Positions 38,201 to 52,536 of a stretch of DNA of 64,000 nucleotides are shown piece by piece. The first letter of the stretch is position 1; the number at the start of each line of letters is the position of its first letter. The position numbers and the translations under genes were made by a program. The notes under the pieces are model-generated. The model saw only the letters and a list, made by a program, of their open reading frames with translations, had not been told where the DNA came from and ran no database searches. Origin of the DNA: Dermatemys mawii (lineage: Eukaryota; Chordata; Testudines; Dermatemydidae); the NCBI GenBank assembly GCA_007922305.1, contig ML677374.1, positions 5,343,991 to 5,407,990 of the forward strand, given 5' to 3'.

Positions 38201-40004
38201 CTAATGTTCTGGTCATCGGTCCTATATAAAGGAAAATTAACAGTTGTATAAGTGATTTTTTTAAATATCCTTTTTACTTCTCTTTAATGAACCATCCTCA
38301 TTGGAAAACTTTTGAATTTTATCTCAGAACGTTTTCTACTAGCCAGGACCAACTCACTCAAGTTGTTAGAGCAACTATCCATGAATTTTCTACAATGTAA
38401 GCATTAATCTTTTATGGGAGAACTGTAATGAATTCAGCCCCCAGAAGTACCATACGATACTATCAGACGTTCACTGATAATTTTTGAACGGGTATTTGTG
38501 TCAAACACAGCTTCATTGGATTGATTGTACACTAACAGTAATAATAAATGGGAGACATGCAGAATATACATGGTTGGTAGAGTCTTCAGGATTCAAATCT
38601 AGCCAAAAAACAAATATATATTAAATAATGCAATCGGCATGTAAAATATTGTTGATAATTAAAATCTCTTATATATTAAATTTTATTTTTATACCTTTCA
38701 AAATGAGCCAGAAGAGAAAAATGTCTAATGAAGAATACAGATTAATTAAAAAACAAGAGACCTTTCACTTCTTGAACTTTATTTCATTCCACCTTACTGG
38801 GTATATCTCTAAATAAAGCTTATACAAAGGGAGAGAAATATTATTTATACGTTTCTTCTTATTTCTAAAATGCAAATATGAGCTCCCATCTGTGTTTTGG
38901 TTGCCCGTGTCCCAAATTACAATCACAAAATAAACAAAGTACTGTCCAGAAATATAAATAAATGTATACACACACGATATACACATACCCAGGATAAACT
39001 AAAAACAGCATGTAACACAAGGTTTGAAAGTTGCTCCTTTCTTTCCAAGTCAAGTTACTAGAAATGGTCTTAAGAATAGTAAAATTAGACAATTTGATTA
39101 TCTCAAATTAGTAATTTAACACAACAAAGAAATGCACAATTAGTGCCGCTAATCAATCCGTCTGTGACTACTCACCTACACGAATTACAAACTGAGAAAG
39201 CTCAGCTACCTATGCTCCCATGCTCTAACAATAGAAGCCCCTGTCACCTGTACTAAACGGCCAACTGAGCTAGTCTAGTAATTGTTGCAAAAATGATCTA
39301 TTAAAGGAGAAAACTGACACAGTGGAAAAGAAGAGGATATGAGCATGTTTATAAATGCAGTGGAAGCCTTATGGATGCGCTTCAGATCATCGCTTTTTGT
39401 GACCTCTTGATTAAAAGGTACTGTTTCCTTGGGATTTCCTTTGGTTAAAGACGGCGGGGAGGAGGGGAGAGTGAACATAAATAATCCTTTCTTTAAGGGT
39501 TAAGATCTTTTCTAAATCATATTCAAGCTTTCATCTCAAAGTAATTGAGGCTTAACTTGTCTCACAGCTACCACAGAATCATGAATTCCACGATATGAAG
39601 TACTATATACACACACAACTTTCTAACATTTGGGGATTTGCGGAGTGGGAGGAGAGAGAGGAGTCAGAGAGAGAAATGTGAGGTGAATGCATACGATGCT
39701 TAACCCAGAACAAATGCCATTGACAGCCTTATCACTGGAGCACATGGACCACTAATAGGGAGCAAAAGCCCAGCAATAACACTGCTGCTACACAAAGGAC
39801 TGTCCCAGCAGAGATGAAATGAGAAACTTGATAAGAAATCACAAGCTTCCTATCCTCTCTCACCAGAGAAAGGGTTTTGCTTCTAAATTTGAGACCCAGG
39901 TTGAGTTTACATGGCTTGGCTCCGGTGTAGAACTCCTACTTCTTATGTTATTTACATTAAAAGTAGGGAAAAAAAAGTTTTTTGTGGTGTAAAACTTTTG
40001 ACTC

Positions 40005-40021
40005 AAAAAAAAAAAAAAAAA
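40005..40021 (+). repeat. A-tract (17 A)
   Basis: A homopolymer of 17 adenines. The sequence before it is not a recognised retroelement and I found no flanking duplication, so it is not called a retroposon tail. Confidence 0.8.
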
Positions 40022-43000
40022 CGAACTAGTCCTGTGACCCTTCACCGAGACCATCCTGGACTTTCCCTAAGACCATGAAGAGAAAAGGCAAATAATAGTT
40101 TGGCTAAAAACTTCACCATCATTTTATTTATCTGTGATAATATTCTGAAAATAAGCTCCAAAATGGGACATACACAAAAAGGTACACAGACTTTTTCAGT
40201 GAACTTGAACTAAGCTACGGTTCAACTAAAAAACAACTGTCACAGATTTCTTCTACTTCCAGCCAGAAACCAGGCTCAGTTCTAAGTTGACTTTTGATCT
40301 GCATTCTGGGGAGCAAAACTACCTCAACTGAGAGTGGGAAAAAGTTTACTTAGTCTCTGTGAATCCAATCCCCCTGGCTTTGCACAACTCTGCTTAAGCT
40401 ATTATCTTCAGAATTCTTGACTTATATTGCACTAAACTGAAAATCAATTCTTAATACTATGATCATGTCTGTTTTGGGAACAGAGAACAATGTATCATGG
40501 GATTTTTAAAAAATTATTTCAAGGTACTGGAAAAACTGGAAAATAAAACTTCTAAAACTTGCTTTGCAAAAACATTCATCGGTTTAACTGAAGATCTGTA
40601 TTAAGGGAACAATATCACTCTTTTACTATAATAAAGCCACGGTACAAAGTTTGAGTGTTTTTCAGTAGTGCAGAGTGAGGCAATATTAATGTGAATATAA
40701 CTGGTAAGTATGTCAAGATATGGGATAATAGGAAAGATGATCAAGATGATTAATTGTATAATATTGCACATGTATGTATGTATGAAAGTCCTATGCTGTA
40801 TCTCTGCTCCCAGGTCTTCTAAGAATTGTTAAACAAAACAACTGAAGAAAAAACATATCACAATACTCTGGGTCTGTAAATATATTTATTTTATGCAATA
40901 ACAGTTAGAAGAACTCTCCATTGCCTTCTTATTAATTTACACACATAAAAATGCCCCTTGCAAACAAGTTCTCTGTACCTCTTTGTGTGCTACCCACCCG
41001 ATTATTTACCTGGAAAACATCAGCTGAATACACAGAGTATGGAAACATAGTAGTTCTGGATTTAGTTAGTTTGATTTATCTATTTAATTACAGGAGGTGA
41101 GGAAATCAATATTCTACAGTCTTTAAATCTACTTAAATTCAGAAAAGGTGAACTGCATATGTAAACATTTATAGCCATGGGACTAACATGACATTACCTA
41201 TGGAGGGCCCTATTCAAGCTGCTAATAACTGAATCAAAGACTTTTTTCAAATCTCACTGTCTATATGATTTATATTTTTTTACCAGTTAATGGGCCTCAA
41301 AATGCCCAGAAAGGAAATGTAAAAGGAACCTCAGACTTCTCCTGCCTCCATAAGTATCACAAGCTCTATTGTCCAGCCCTCCCCTATGTGCAGCACTCCT
41401 TTGTTCACACAAGAGGCTCTGCCATTTGCTCTTGATTCACAAAGGTGTAAAAGGGCTATGTACTCTCTACGTCTAGAATACATGTTCATGTCTGTAGCAG
41501 TAGGTGAAATGAGCAAAATACATTCTTGAAGAATAATGCCTACCATATGCTTTCAAAAACAAGAGAGCAAGATTAGTATTCTGAGAACTGAATGGTCCAG
41601 GTAATTCATCCTGTGATATGGAGTTTTTCCACTTTAGATCATCAGTCCACATCTGTCCCAGCTCAATAGTATCCATAAGTTGTGGCCATCTGATTTTTCA
41701 CCTGTCTACTTGAAACTAGCTAGTAATCTCACAGCATTTTCTAGTTGAGTAGCACCTGCATCTCAAAGAACAACCCTCACAGATGAATTCGTTCATTTGT
41801 TGGCAGTCTCAGTAGAAAGGCCAATGATAAGTGGGCACAGAGATTAACTACCTTCTGTCCCATAAAGACTGAGTCTTTCCCTTTACACATAGCCAAGGGG
41901 CAATGTGCACTGGAAACTGGTACAGCTGAATCTCATTCTGTGCTGAGGAGTGGCCTTCAGTCCCCAGAAATTTTAGTCCTTCACTTTCCACACACACCAC
42001 ATCCAAAAATTTTTTTAGAGAGGCAAAAAATAAATTAGTATATAACAATTCTGTTAATTTCTCATTTACCCATGATACCGAAGTCCGGTCTGTCAATTTA
42101 TTCCTTCTATACTTCTGCCTAGAGTAACACACACCAGTAGTTGCAAGACATTAATGTTACGACATGCATCCCTGCAGCTGAGTCTTTCCCAAGCCAGGCA
42201 ATGATCCAGCAGCAAGTACCCAATCAGCAGTGTCAGGTCATTTTAATTTCTCTTCACATCTCCATAGTCCATAGGGCATAGCTGTTCCTAGAAGTAATCA
42301 TGTATACTGCACTGGCATCTCTGAGCCCACTGCAGTCAGTTCTGACTTAAGGCTGTCTTTATAAATCACCGATTAACATTTTTTTCCCCACTGAATCAAC
42401 TACATCAAGTTTAAAATCCCATTTTTAAGTGTCCCCATTCTGTACTGCACAACTCGCACATAAAAACCCTCTGTTCTTTAAAAGCACATTTCAGTAAACA
42501 AAAAACTAAACTGATCAGACTCCCCAAATTATTACTTGTTCTATAAACACAGTAAAATTCTTATCAAATAACGACTTACTAAAACACTTATTAAAATAGC
42601 TATTCTGCTAGTAACATTTGTTCTAACAGGTATTACTTAGAAGAGCTAGAATTTACAGCCCAGGTATCCCTTTTAATGAAGCGACGGAAGGTAAAACTGT
42701 AAAAGGTGCACTGTTTTCCTTGGCACTGAACAGGCGATGTCCCTTATAAGAATGGCGTGTTATATGACCATTATTAAAACCTCTTGATTACTGTGGAGAA
42801 CTGAAAAAGGGCCAAATCCTCCCCCTGCTTCTTAGATCAGCATCACAAACAGAGGACATGAATGCAATCACTACCAGTGACAACAAACTACCTTATACCA
42901 TTCAGGTAATTACAGATTCAGGTCAAGGACTCCAGACCATACTGATTACATCTCTGCGCAACAAGGACCCGCCAGCACTGGCCGTCTCCACTCATGCAGG

Positions 43001-43514
43001 GGGACAGCTTAAGTATCTATGACGCCAAGATTCCTCAGGCCCTATCAACGCCAGTAACAGGAAACCAGTGACCGCTCAGGCCTGTCAGCTATTGCCTCTG
43101 GCAAGAAGAACAGACTGGGAATTCATAATGTTGGTTACTACATCTGCCAGCTGCATTCACACATCTTTACTACCTGAGTAACTGATCTCTGTTACTCCAC
43201 GGAAACACCCATAGGTGTATGGTATTTGGGAATGAATATTTGATCACACACAACAGAAAAGAGCTTGGATGTTTTAAGGTGTGACAACAGAGGCGTTTAT
43301 TAAATGCCAAGGGAAAGAACTGCTGGACAGCACAAGTCTGCCATGTAGTCCTTACCTTAGTGGTGTCAGTATGAATAATAAAAGATCAAATGAATAAAGT
43401 TTTCATTTACTTCATCTGGGGGGAAAAAAGAATGGCTCAGCCAGTTATAATATGCCAATTGCTTTCTTTTGTCACCATTTTCTTGCTCAAGTGACAATGC
43501 AACAAAATTAATTT

Positions 43515-43826
43515 TTAATTTGCCTCTTCTGATCCTACTTCATTTTCACTGGTATTCACTGTGTTAGATGGCCAATCACCGCCAACTTTCTTGGTGAAAA
43601 CCAAAACAAAGAAATCATTAAGCACCTCTGCCATTTCCACATTTTCTCTTATTGTTTTCCCTCCTTCATTGACTAATGTTTCTACCCTTTCCCTGGACTT
43701 CCTCTTGCTTCTAATGTATTTGTAGGATAGGCAATATATACCTTTTATACAAGCTTTTCTGGTAGGGACAGGTTGCAAGAAATGGTTTTTGAGGGAAGTC
43801 CTAGAGCACAATTTAACCTGATGCAC
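43515..43826 (-). pseudogene. CR1 LINE ORF2 fragment (endonuclease-RT linker)
   Basis: The minus-strand frame is open for about 103 codons. It contains SYKYIRSKRKSRERVETL, VNEGGKTIRENVEMAEVLND and FFVLVFTKKVGG. This is the conserved CR1/L2-type linker between the endonuclease and reverse-transcriptase domains (family pattern: yrYI-sKRKtrenv-pLlneGG-ltt-d-eKAevLNdfFasVFT). Neither the endonuclease nor the RT catalytic block is present nearby, so it is an internal fragment. The retained open frame is probably chance or moderate age, not function. Confidence 0.85.
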
Positions 43827-44431
43827 AAATTAGAGTCTCTGTAACAGAAGATTATAATTAACAGAAGTATTTATGCACCTCCCCAAATTCAGTACCTAGA
43901 CTGCTATGTATATTCACATGAATCAGATTTCCACAATAAGGAGATTTTCCAAGAAACAGGCCGTACTTGATCTGCTCTATGTGTAGATTTAGACTGGGGA
44001 TAGGTCTCCATAGCCACCAATACCCCGAATCTTCTCAGAGCAAAGAAACAAGTGATTCAGAAACAAAACATCCTCATCAGGTTGCAGCAACTGAACAAGT
44101 GCCAACATTAGGGACTGAAATTAAAACATGCATGCAAACTTGGTTGTATACTGCAAAAAACCAATACCAAAATAAACCAAAAGTCATTTTGCTTTATCGA
44201 AAAGTAAACCCTGATGTTTAACTTTACCCAAGGTAACTTTATCAAAATGTTAACCCAACAAAAAGGATTTAAATATAACTGGAGCAAATAAAGTCATTTT
44301 AATTAAAGAAACCCAACAAAACCTACCTCCAAACTTTACTGTTAAAAATAGCCCTTCCATAATTTAAACATAATTTACTAAATTCTGTCTAACATAATAC
44401 TTAGATCTCACTTTTTTATTACAGAAATGGG

Positions 44432-44528
44432 CCTGATTCTATACTCAGTAACTTTGATTTTATTCTGGTATAACTCCCTGGCTCTCATTGCAGATCTTCC
44501 TGATTTACATCAGTGCAAGTGGCCTATA
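44432..44528. repeat. Fold-back repeat (GGGCCTGATTC class)
   Basis: It begins 'gggcctgattctatactcag' and ends 'gatttacatcagtgcaagtg', with 'ttctggtataactccctgg' inside. It is similar in ends and interior to 37534-37632. Confidence 0.5.
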
Positions 44529-46617
44529 CTTTTTAAAATTAAGAATTATTTTAAATCCTCAGTGCCACAATATTTTACATGACATCATGGTTTTGCAGAT
44601 ATACCTATAAAAGTTATAATAAAAATATGCACAGTATTGCTGGTTAAACACAGAGCTGTCACCAGCAGGGGGCTGGTGAGTGAAATTGTGTGTGTGAGCT
44701 ATTAAATGCGCTGCCAAAATAATCAAAGCTGATAAACATATACTTGCAATCTTTTGATGGCAAGACCAAGTGATAGAACTTGATAAGACAGGCGCCACGC
44801 TGGTCACATCTCTAAGCAACAGGCAACCAAACACCCAGATAAGCATCTTCATAAAGTGCAACAGACTCAAATGTACAGGTCAGAACTGAAGAATCACTTC
44901 CTGGTTCAGGTTAAGTAATAAAAAATTTATGACCTACTTAAAAAAAAACCCCCTCAAACCTGGAAAGGTATTTTCCAATAAACTTGTTTTCATAAAGAAC
45001 GTAAGCCATTCAGGACGTGCCTTGGTAATATCAGCAGGAAATAAGAATATTTACAGTACTGGACTTACGAAGACAAAAATGTAATGCAGCTCAAGAGTGG
45101 TATTTAAAATAAAATCGTTACATTCAAAGCTGAGTTTAATGTAATTTGCTGCACACATCCATTGAGCATTTTTTTTCATTAAAGGATGATAGAAAGAGAG
45201 AATGAGTGCTAACACTCTGTCTCTCGTCTGCTGGACTCTGTTTCAAGTGCAGAATGCAACTTTGAGAAAAAGTGCATGAATTTTGTTGTGTCTCCTTTAC
45301 CCTTTGGAGAGGCCACATCACTATACCATCCAATGTGATCTGGCACATCTATCTTTACTAAGGAGTAATAGTTTCTGCATGGGAAAGAACCAGAGCTCAG
45401 CCAATACAAAGGCTTCGAATAGAGGTTCAAGTCTCAGAATCAAAAATCAATTAAAATCCAAACTGTAGGGCTGTGCAATTAAATAAAATATTGGTATCAG
45501 CATGTCACTGGCAAAATCCATGCATTGTTTGTAAGAAACATATAAAGTGTCACTTTACAAAACAGCATTGTACGATAAATATATTTTAGTCTTATAACAA
45601 TATATACTAATATTAATGTGGACACACATGTTAAAAGCATTACTAAAAAAAGCTTCATCACATTCATATGAGCCACTTTACACAAAGGCCCCACCTACAC
45701 AACAGAAGAGGGTTATTTAGCACAGAGAGATAGTCATCTTCTTGCATGGTTTATTGTCTGTAGCATAGATGGAACAACTTGGTTAGAGAACCATGTTACA
45801 GACTGGCTAAGGACTTAGGTCACAGTTCCTTATTTGTATTGTTCTAACCACCCTGCAAATGCCCCCAGCTATGCTGGACAGCTGCCATGGTTGGATTTGT
45901 AGGGTGGAATAGCCTAAAACATTAATAATTTAGTATTCAAAATTGTAAATATACTGACTGAGATTCCCACTATGATTTAAGTCTGTTATATTTTATTTTT
46001 AAAAGATAACATTTTTCAGATGAACTACTACAAAAATGTACTTGTAGGTTTCCCTACATAGCCAATACAATTTTCTCAATATTTCATATACATTTATTAA
46101 AAATATTCCCAGGATGCAGTCCCAGATGTCTGCCTAGTTTCAAGCAGAGTTAATTTAACAACTTTAAAATTTCTGAAAATAGGGATTTATAATGCCAGTG
46201 ATGACACAGCCATAACTATGGAGTGTGAATGTAATTACTACACTTAATTATAAACATGGATCTAGAAAAAGACACCAAAATAAATACATTTGGCACACAA
46301 AAAGGTATCTTAGATTCAGAATTTATATCTATAGCAAACAGAGTCCGGAACAGGAGCTTTAATTTTAACTCTATTTAAAACACCCTTCACAAATCAGTTT
46401 CTTTATGTGTTGCAGTTTCCTTTTACAGTTTAAACCTCAATCCAATCAGTGGTCTCTAGGGATTTTCAAATCGCTAAAGATTAAAATCCTCTCTGACTTG
46501 ACTGTTTGACTAATGTTGTGTGTTTAATAATTCTACTTGTGAGAGATTTTATTTGACAAAATCCTGCTGTATGGAACCTTCACATTCTATACAGCTGTAC
46601 TGGAGTATAAAACCCTG

Positions 46618-46670
46618 CTGCCCTTGTTTCTTTATGCATAGTATACCACGGCACTAAGAAACAAGGGCAG
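46618..46670. repeat. Perfect 15-bp inverted repeat (hairpin)
   Basis: CTGCCCTTGTTTCTT (46618-46632) is the exact inverse complement of AAGAAACAAGGGCAG (46656-46670), with a 23-base loop. The predicted hairpin is 53 bases on either strand. There is no T-run after it, and this is a vertebrate intron, so a bacterial-type terminator is not meant. The stem is too short for a typical pre-miRNA. It may be a remnant MITE. Confidence 0.75.
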
Positions 46671-47257
46671 AAAACTTTATAGTACATATATTATTATGCT
46701 GATCTTGAAATAATCATGGTTTATTTAAAGTTGTTCTCCACTGCAAAAGGAACCAGTGAAAAATATTCCTGCTAAAGAAATGTTGGTTAGTTTATCTGAT
46801 AGGCAGTGTTCATTCACAGACATTGCTAATATACACATGGATATTTTTCATTGGCTGGTAATTCATAACCATGATAGACAGAGATTATTAGTGTAATGAT
46901 TTTCTAAACTTTATGCTTTCACTAATAAAAGCATTCCTGTGTTAGCCCTGACACACCTTCTGTTTCTTTAGATCAGGCACTCTGATATTCTGTTTAAGTA
47001 AATTGAACACACATACTGTATTTAGATTTTATGTCAGTACTGCTACTTCACATTCGAGTGATCAAAGACAAAATGAGTCATCATCTTGGTAGTTTTCAAT
47101 ATAAGTTCATTAAATACAAGATAGCAGAGACCCTACAGTAGATCTGAAAATTTTGACAGCTCTTTAAATATATGGCTTTGGTTAATAACAACATGTTACT
47201 AAGCAAATAAATAAAAGTTTGATAAATGCCATTAATGTCAATCAAAACATGAAATCA

Positions 47258-47392
<135 letters not shown>

Positions 47393-47879
47393 TCACTTGC
47401 GTCAAAATCACTGCTCATTAAGGCTGTTCTTAAATCAAGAAAGCTGAACAAGTCCAATCAATTAAAGAACTATTTATTCTAAAATCAACCAAGCGTCAAA
47501 AGCTTTTATTTTCCACTGGTGTGTGGATCCAATCAATGGATGATAAATTTCAGGAAAATTAAGTGTCTCCATACTTTTTCTTAGGATTAGCATTCTTAGA
47601 AAGCCACAGAGAAAAAAAGAAAACCCTAGCTCCACAAATTCCCCTTATTACCCACAGGTATGGTATATGTCCTTAGGCTTAGCAAGCAAAACTGGTTTGT
47701 GCGGGGAGGGGAAGGTTATATTTTTAACTACCTACTCTCCTGCCAGCATACATCTTTCTTCATTTAATCAATGATTTGTACATATATACACACATAAAAT
47801 TCTTTAAATATCCAGCATCTGGACATCAGCTGGCTAGGTTCCAAAGAACTTCAAAAAGCCAGGTATACATATTAAGAGT

Positions 47880-47990
47880 CCAATCCGAAATATCCTTACA
47901 CAGGGGACAATGTAATTGAAGTCAATGGGCCTACTCACGTGACTAAAGACTATTTGCATCAAGTTCAGAGCCCAGGAGAGTTGCATAATT
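47880..47990. repeat. TGAAGTCAATGGG-class repeat
   Basis: The texts 'gtccaatccgaaatatcctt' and 'aattgaagtcaatgggccta' followed by 'ctcacgtgactaaagact' and 'tgcatcaagttcagagccc' match the general plan of the dispersed fold-back family. It lies about 500 bp upstream (in gene orientation) of the IQPVRSEP exon. Confidence 0.5.
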
Positions 47991-49262
47991 TTCAGCAGGG
48001 TGGGTCGTCTTCCACACTTGCACTGTTTTATTCGTGGGAGATGGGAATAGAGTCTAAATCCAGAGAGCCAAAATCATGAAACTTGAGGTTCTAGAATCAT
48101 CTGTTGGCTCTGAAAGATGTAGACTTGCTAAAGCTTGTGAACTCTTTCTAGCTATCATAGGGGAAGCAGAAATTTATGACAAGTATAGCACTTTTTAAAA
48201 ATCACTGGCTACCAATAAATACTAACAACCTCCCCCTTGAAAGCCCACATTCAAAGATTGATAACTTTAAATTAATGAAACCGAGAACAACTAACACCTG
48301 AACATTTTGAGGAAACATACTGAGATGAACTACTTGTTTTTTTTATTGCACCCATTTTCAGCAGAGTAACAGAACTAGGTCTCACTCTGGCACCTTCTGA
48401 CAATCAATTAGCAATTGTTGACACATTACAAGGAAGTCAGCTGCTCCCAGAAAGTGGTTAATAATGTTAGGAAATATTAAAAATAAGAATGGAGGAAAAC
48501 AAAGCAAACCCAATACAAAGTAAATTGAAAAAAGACAAGGATATGAATTACTCTTTAAGAAGAAACAGAAGTCATAAACCAACTCAAGCAGCAACTTTTG
48601 TTTTGTGGTATTGAGATGTTCTTGCTGTTGGCAAAGAGGCAGATAAAAACTCACTTCCATCATACAATGTGATTTTGCCCACGACAAAATCATGACATAT
48701 ATGAGGGAAAAAGTTTTCAAGGCATCTCTAGGTTCAAATCTAGTACCAGAATTTTACATAATACACTAAACAAGGAAAGAAAAGAAGATGGAAAGAGAGG
48801 AGGAGACATTCCAGTAGTTCACTTAGTGTTCCAACACATTGATTCCTTTATAGTCAGCAGGCTATAAATCTAGACCCTGATGCTCCTAGTCATGTTATAG
48901 CAAATGATGTTGGCTAAGCAATGCAGAAACTGTGAAAGGCAATGAAGCACTGAACATTTTAAAGATTAAGTGCAACAGAATAAGACAACTGGCTTTGCAC
49001 ATCTTCGTTTGTTATTCAGGAAAGAAGCATCAACATAAGGGAATCTAGGTGACCACTAATGACATTTGGATATCAATTTTTGTCATCACTTTCTCCTAGA
49101 TAAATATTTATCATTAACAAGACAGGTGCTCATCTAAGCATCTGATCCAGAAAAACCTGATATTAATTGTTATGCATTTACATGGAAGAATTTATTTGAG
49201 CAATTGGCTAATCTGTGTCTAAATAACTAAGAAACTTTATTGTAAAATTAATTTTACTGTTA

Positions 49263-49460
<198 letters not shown>

Positions 49461-49849
49461 CTAGAAGAATATTGTACACTATATTGAGAAAGTCCCACCA
49501 TCTCATGACCCCTCTAGAATTCCAGGGCAACCAAACCGGGGAGAGGCATTTTGCTCCATTTCCTTACAAGAAATTTCACCAGCGCAAAATACAGAATGGC
49601 TTTGCTTATATAAGATCTGATCCCTATAAAGGGCCTTTTGCAAAGCTTTGAGACCCCTCGAGTCCCGTGGTTTCAGTGAGAGATGAAGGTACTCAGATAT
49701 GGACAAGGAGACTCTCTGCACCCTGCAGGATTCAGCCATTGATCAGGAATTAAATGGGTGTAGAACCTGAACAGGATTCTGGGTTAAACTATTTTAGAAA
49801 TTAACAGCATTTTAACTCTTCAAAATAAAAATCTACAGTGAATCCAATT

Positions 49850-50013
49850 TTCAAATCTGGGCTCCTACACATCATGTCCAAACCTTGTATCTGGATGTCC
49901 ATATTGGCACTTAGGCATTCAAATCCCTGTTTTAAACCTACGTGCTAATCTGAGCATCCATATGCGGGAGTCAGAAATGTTATTAAGGCATCTGACTTTG
50001 AAAATTAAGCCCT
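49850..50013. repeat. Diverged fold-back repeat
   Basis: The left end 'ccaattttcaaatctgggct' and right end 'gactttgaaaattaagccc' are complementary over about 15 bases (TTTTCAAA...TTTGAAAA). The interior has 'gcatccatatg' and 'ggcatctga' motifs. Length is about 164 bp. It is about 390 bp from the VEIVTHTG exon, in the upstream intron. Confidence 0.5.
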
Positions 50014-50560
50014 GTGTGTCGCTCAAGATCAGAAAACAACTTCTCTTGATAATTTTTTATAAAAATTTCGAGGAGACAAAATCTCTGATTCTGCTTACAC
50101 TGTTTTGGAGCCCATAACATTCACCATGACTATCATTTCATATGACCAAGTTTTTACCTTGTTCTTACCATTGCAAAATGAATTCCATAGCTACTAAACT
50201 AACAATTTAGTATTTTTGGTGACAACAACAGAAGAACATAGTTCAGTCTTTGTCCACCTAGACCAAGTGAACCAACTGAAAACCTTCCCCCATACATCTT
50301 TGTCAACAACTTTAATCCTGACCAGGTCAGGGAGTCCTCTCTTTAAGAGCAAGCTGTTACAATTTTGTTCAGTGCATTGCTCTGAAAGCTCACACTGTAA
50401 AAAGCACTTCTTCACATGTATAAAGTGTGAATTGTATTTCAACAAGAAGTTGACAATTACTGTTGGCATTTCTGAAGCTACTGCTGGCAGAGACCATCTT
50501 GCTGAAAAACAACATCATTTGTAATAGATCATACAGCTCCCGCCAGACACACATTATCAC

Positions 50561-50593
50561 GTATATACAATACAACCATGTATATACAATACA
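50561..50593. repeat. Two-copy 14-bp direct repeat
   Basis: GTATATACAATACA occurs at 50561-50574 and 50580-50593, a 19-bp period, AT-rich, probably replication slippage. Confidence 0.75.
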
Positions 50594-52282
50594 CTTACTT
50601 TAGCAAGACAGATAATGTTTAACATATATGCATTCAGTTGAAAGTCTGACAATTTAAACAAAAGCAAATGGGTTTATTTTCCACGTACTAGTGCATATAT
50701 ACATAACCTGAGGCCCAGTACTTCCATACGTACTTTAAATGGAGAGGTGTGTACAGAAAGTGCATGCAGATTGCGTAAATTTCTGAAGTTTGCAAATAAC
50801 TTCAAACAAATTTCATCCTTTAAATCAAGGATACTTGCTCTTAATGAGAAACTAAATCCATGGCCTGTCTGAATCTTATAAATACGTCATTTTCAGTGAG
50901 CAAAACAGGAGAGAGCATCCAAAATATTTTTGCCATGTGAAGAATGCTTTTTTCATACTGACACCTCAAAACCAGATGATCATCAATTTTTTCAAAACAC
51001 TTTAAAAAAAGTTCTCTCTAAGAATTCAAACTAGCATGAGAATTTCAATGAGTAATTTTGTTTTGAAAAAGTATGTAATTGTGAAAGTAGACCCTTAGAA
51101 TGAACAGGTCAATCCAGCCATGAGCACAAGACCATTAAGACATAGCTAAGAACAACAGTATATGCAAAGACACTTTAAAGTTTTCATTTCCAGAAACAGA
51201 GTTTCTGATTTTTAAATTTTTGTGAACAGGTACTTTCAAAAGCACAAAATCAAATAGCCTACTAAATTCCTACCATTTTCTATTAAAATAATAAATAACT
51301 CCACAAACAAATAGAATTCAGAACACTGAAGACATCTTTCGGTAGTTTTGTTACATATAGATGTGTGTCTTCCTACTTAGCATCTTACTGTTTTCTTTAA
51401 TGATTATCAGATTTCTGCACTTTAGGTGACTTCTGATTCTTACACAAGGTTATTTTAAAAGCTTAGAAAATATTGTTCCAAGGCAATTATTTGCAAGCCT
51501 GGGAGGACAAAAGCCTAGTCTGTGTAGTACTACCTCCATATTTCCACTTATCTTGGGGTAACTCAGATTGATTGCAAAGGTTTATAATTTAAGTAGCTTT
51601 TATGCAGCAATGTAAATTAGGCCACAGATAAAGCATTCTGTATATTTTAAGCTTGAAACCATCAGTGTCACAGAGCCGAGAGGTAAACAGATGCCTTTGA
51701 AATTTTACCGAGGCTATGGCCAGATGTTCCTATTCACTCTCCTGTTGTGTGCAGGACAAACATATTGTATCTACTTCACACTGACAGCACACATTACCCA
51801 CTGTTCTAATTGAAAAGTTGAAGTGAAGGGCAGTGTTTTTTCACTGCATACTGTTACTGTTGATAACAACACTTTAATTTTGAAAAACATACATGTTCTT
51901 TGGGCTTAACCTAAAGTGGCTTGCTTAGAGAAAGCTAGGATCTTCATGTTCAAAAGAGGTATCATCACTTTTTTCACTTAGCAAAAACTAGAGCATTCCT
52001 GGTGCACTTCCTGATTTCTCTTTTTGTGTAATAAGAGAGCTCATTTGAGAATTTTTCTCATATAAACTATACTTGGTACTCTATTACAGAGTATTTATGA
52101 CAAGACTTGAGTAGTGCTGTGCTCCTATTACTACTCTGAATCATCTTTTCATTAGCAACACACAATCCCATATGCCATATGTCCATTTTATTCTTGCTTT
52201 GTGAGCCACTTGCTACACTAAATAGTCCAAAAACCTTGCTTTCTTGCCTGCTATTTATACCTGCCTCTGGAGATTTCCACAA

Positions 52283-52372
52283 CATTCATCTGATGAAGTG
52301 GGGTCTTAGCCCAAGAAAGTTCATGATCCCTAAAATCTGTTAGTCTATAAGGTGCTACAAGACTCTGTCACA
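52283..52372 (+). mobile_element. Hammerhead-motif repeat, copy 3 (oldest)
   Basis: The text 'cattcatctgatgaagtggg' followed by 'cttagcccaagaaagttcatg' and 'ctgttagtctataaggtgct' shows a diverged copy. It is the only copy here retaining CTGATGA rather than CCGACGA or CCGATGA, which is the consensus hammerhead box. It stops at 'gactctgtcac', as copy 2 does, before the usual 3' end. Confidence 0.65.
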
Positions 52373-52466
52373 TGAGCTAAATTGTAAAGTAATTCAATTA
52401 TGTTGGAACGTGGATTATGATATAACATTTGGAGTTACAGTATTCAGAAAACTATTAAAAACTCTG

Positions 52467-52536
52467 GCTGAAATCCTGGCCTCATTGAAATCAGTGGCAA
52501 AACTCACATTGACATCAGTGGGGCCACAATTTCACC
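52467..52536. repeat. Fold-back repeat (ATCCTGGCCTC class)
   Basis: The arms 'gaaatcctggcctcattgaa' and 'tggggccacaatttcacc' face each other around 'aactcacattgacatcag'. It is a sister of 38132-38200. Confidence 0.5.

Noticed and set aside
39961..40021. A-tract as a SINE or processed pseudogene tail
   Set aside because: No target duplication and no recognisable body before the A run.
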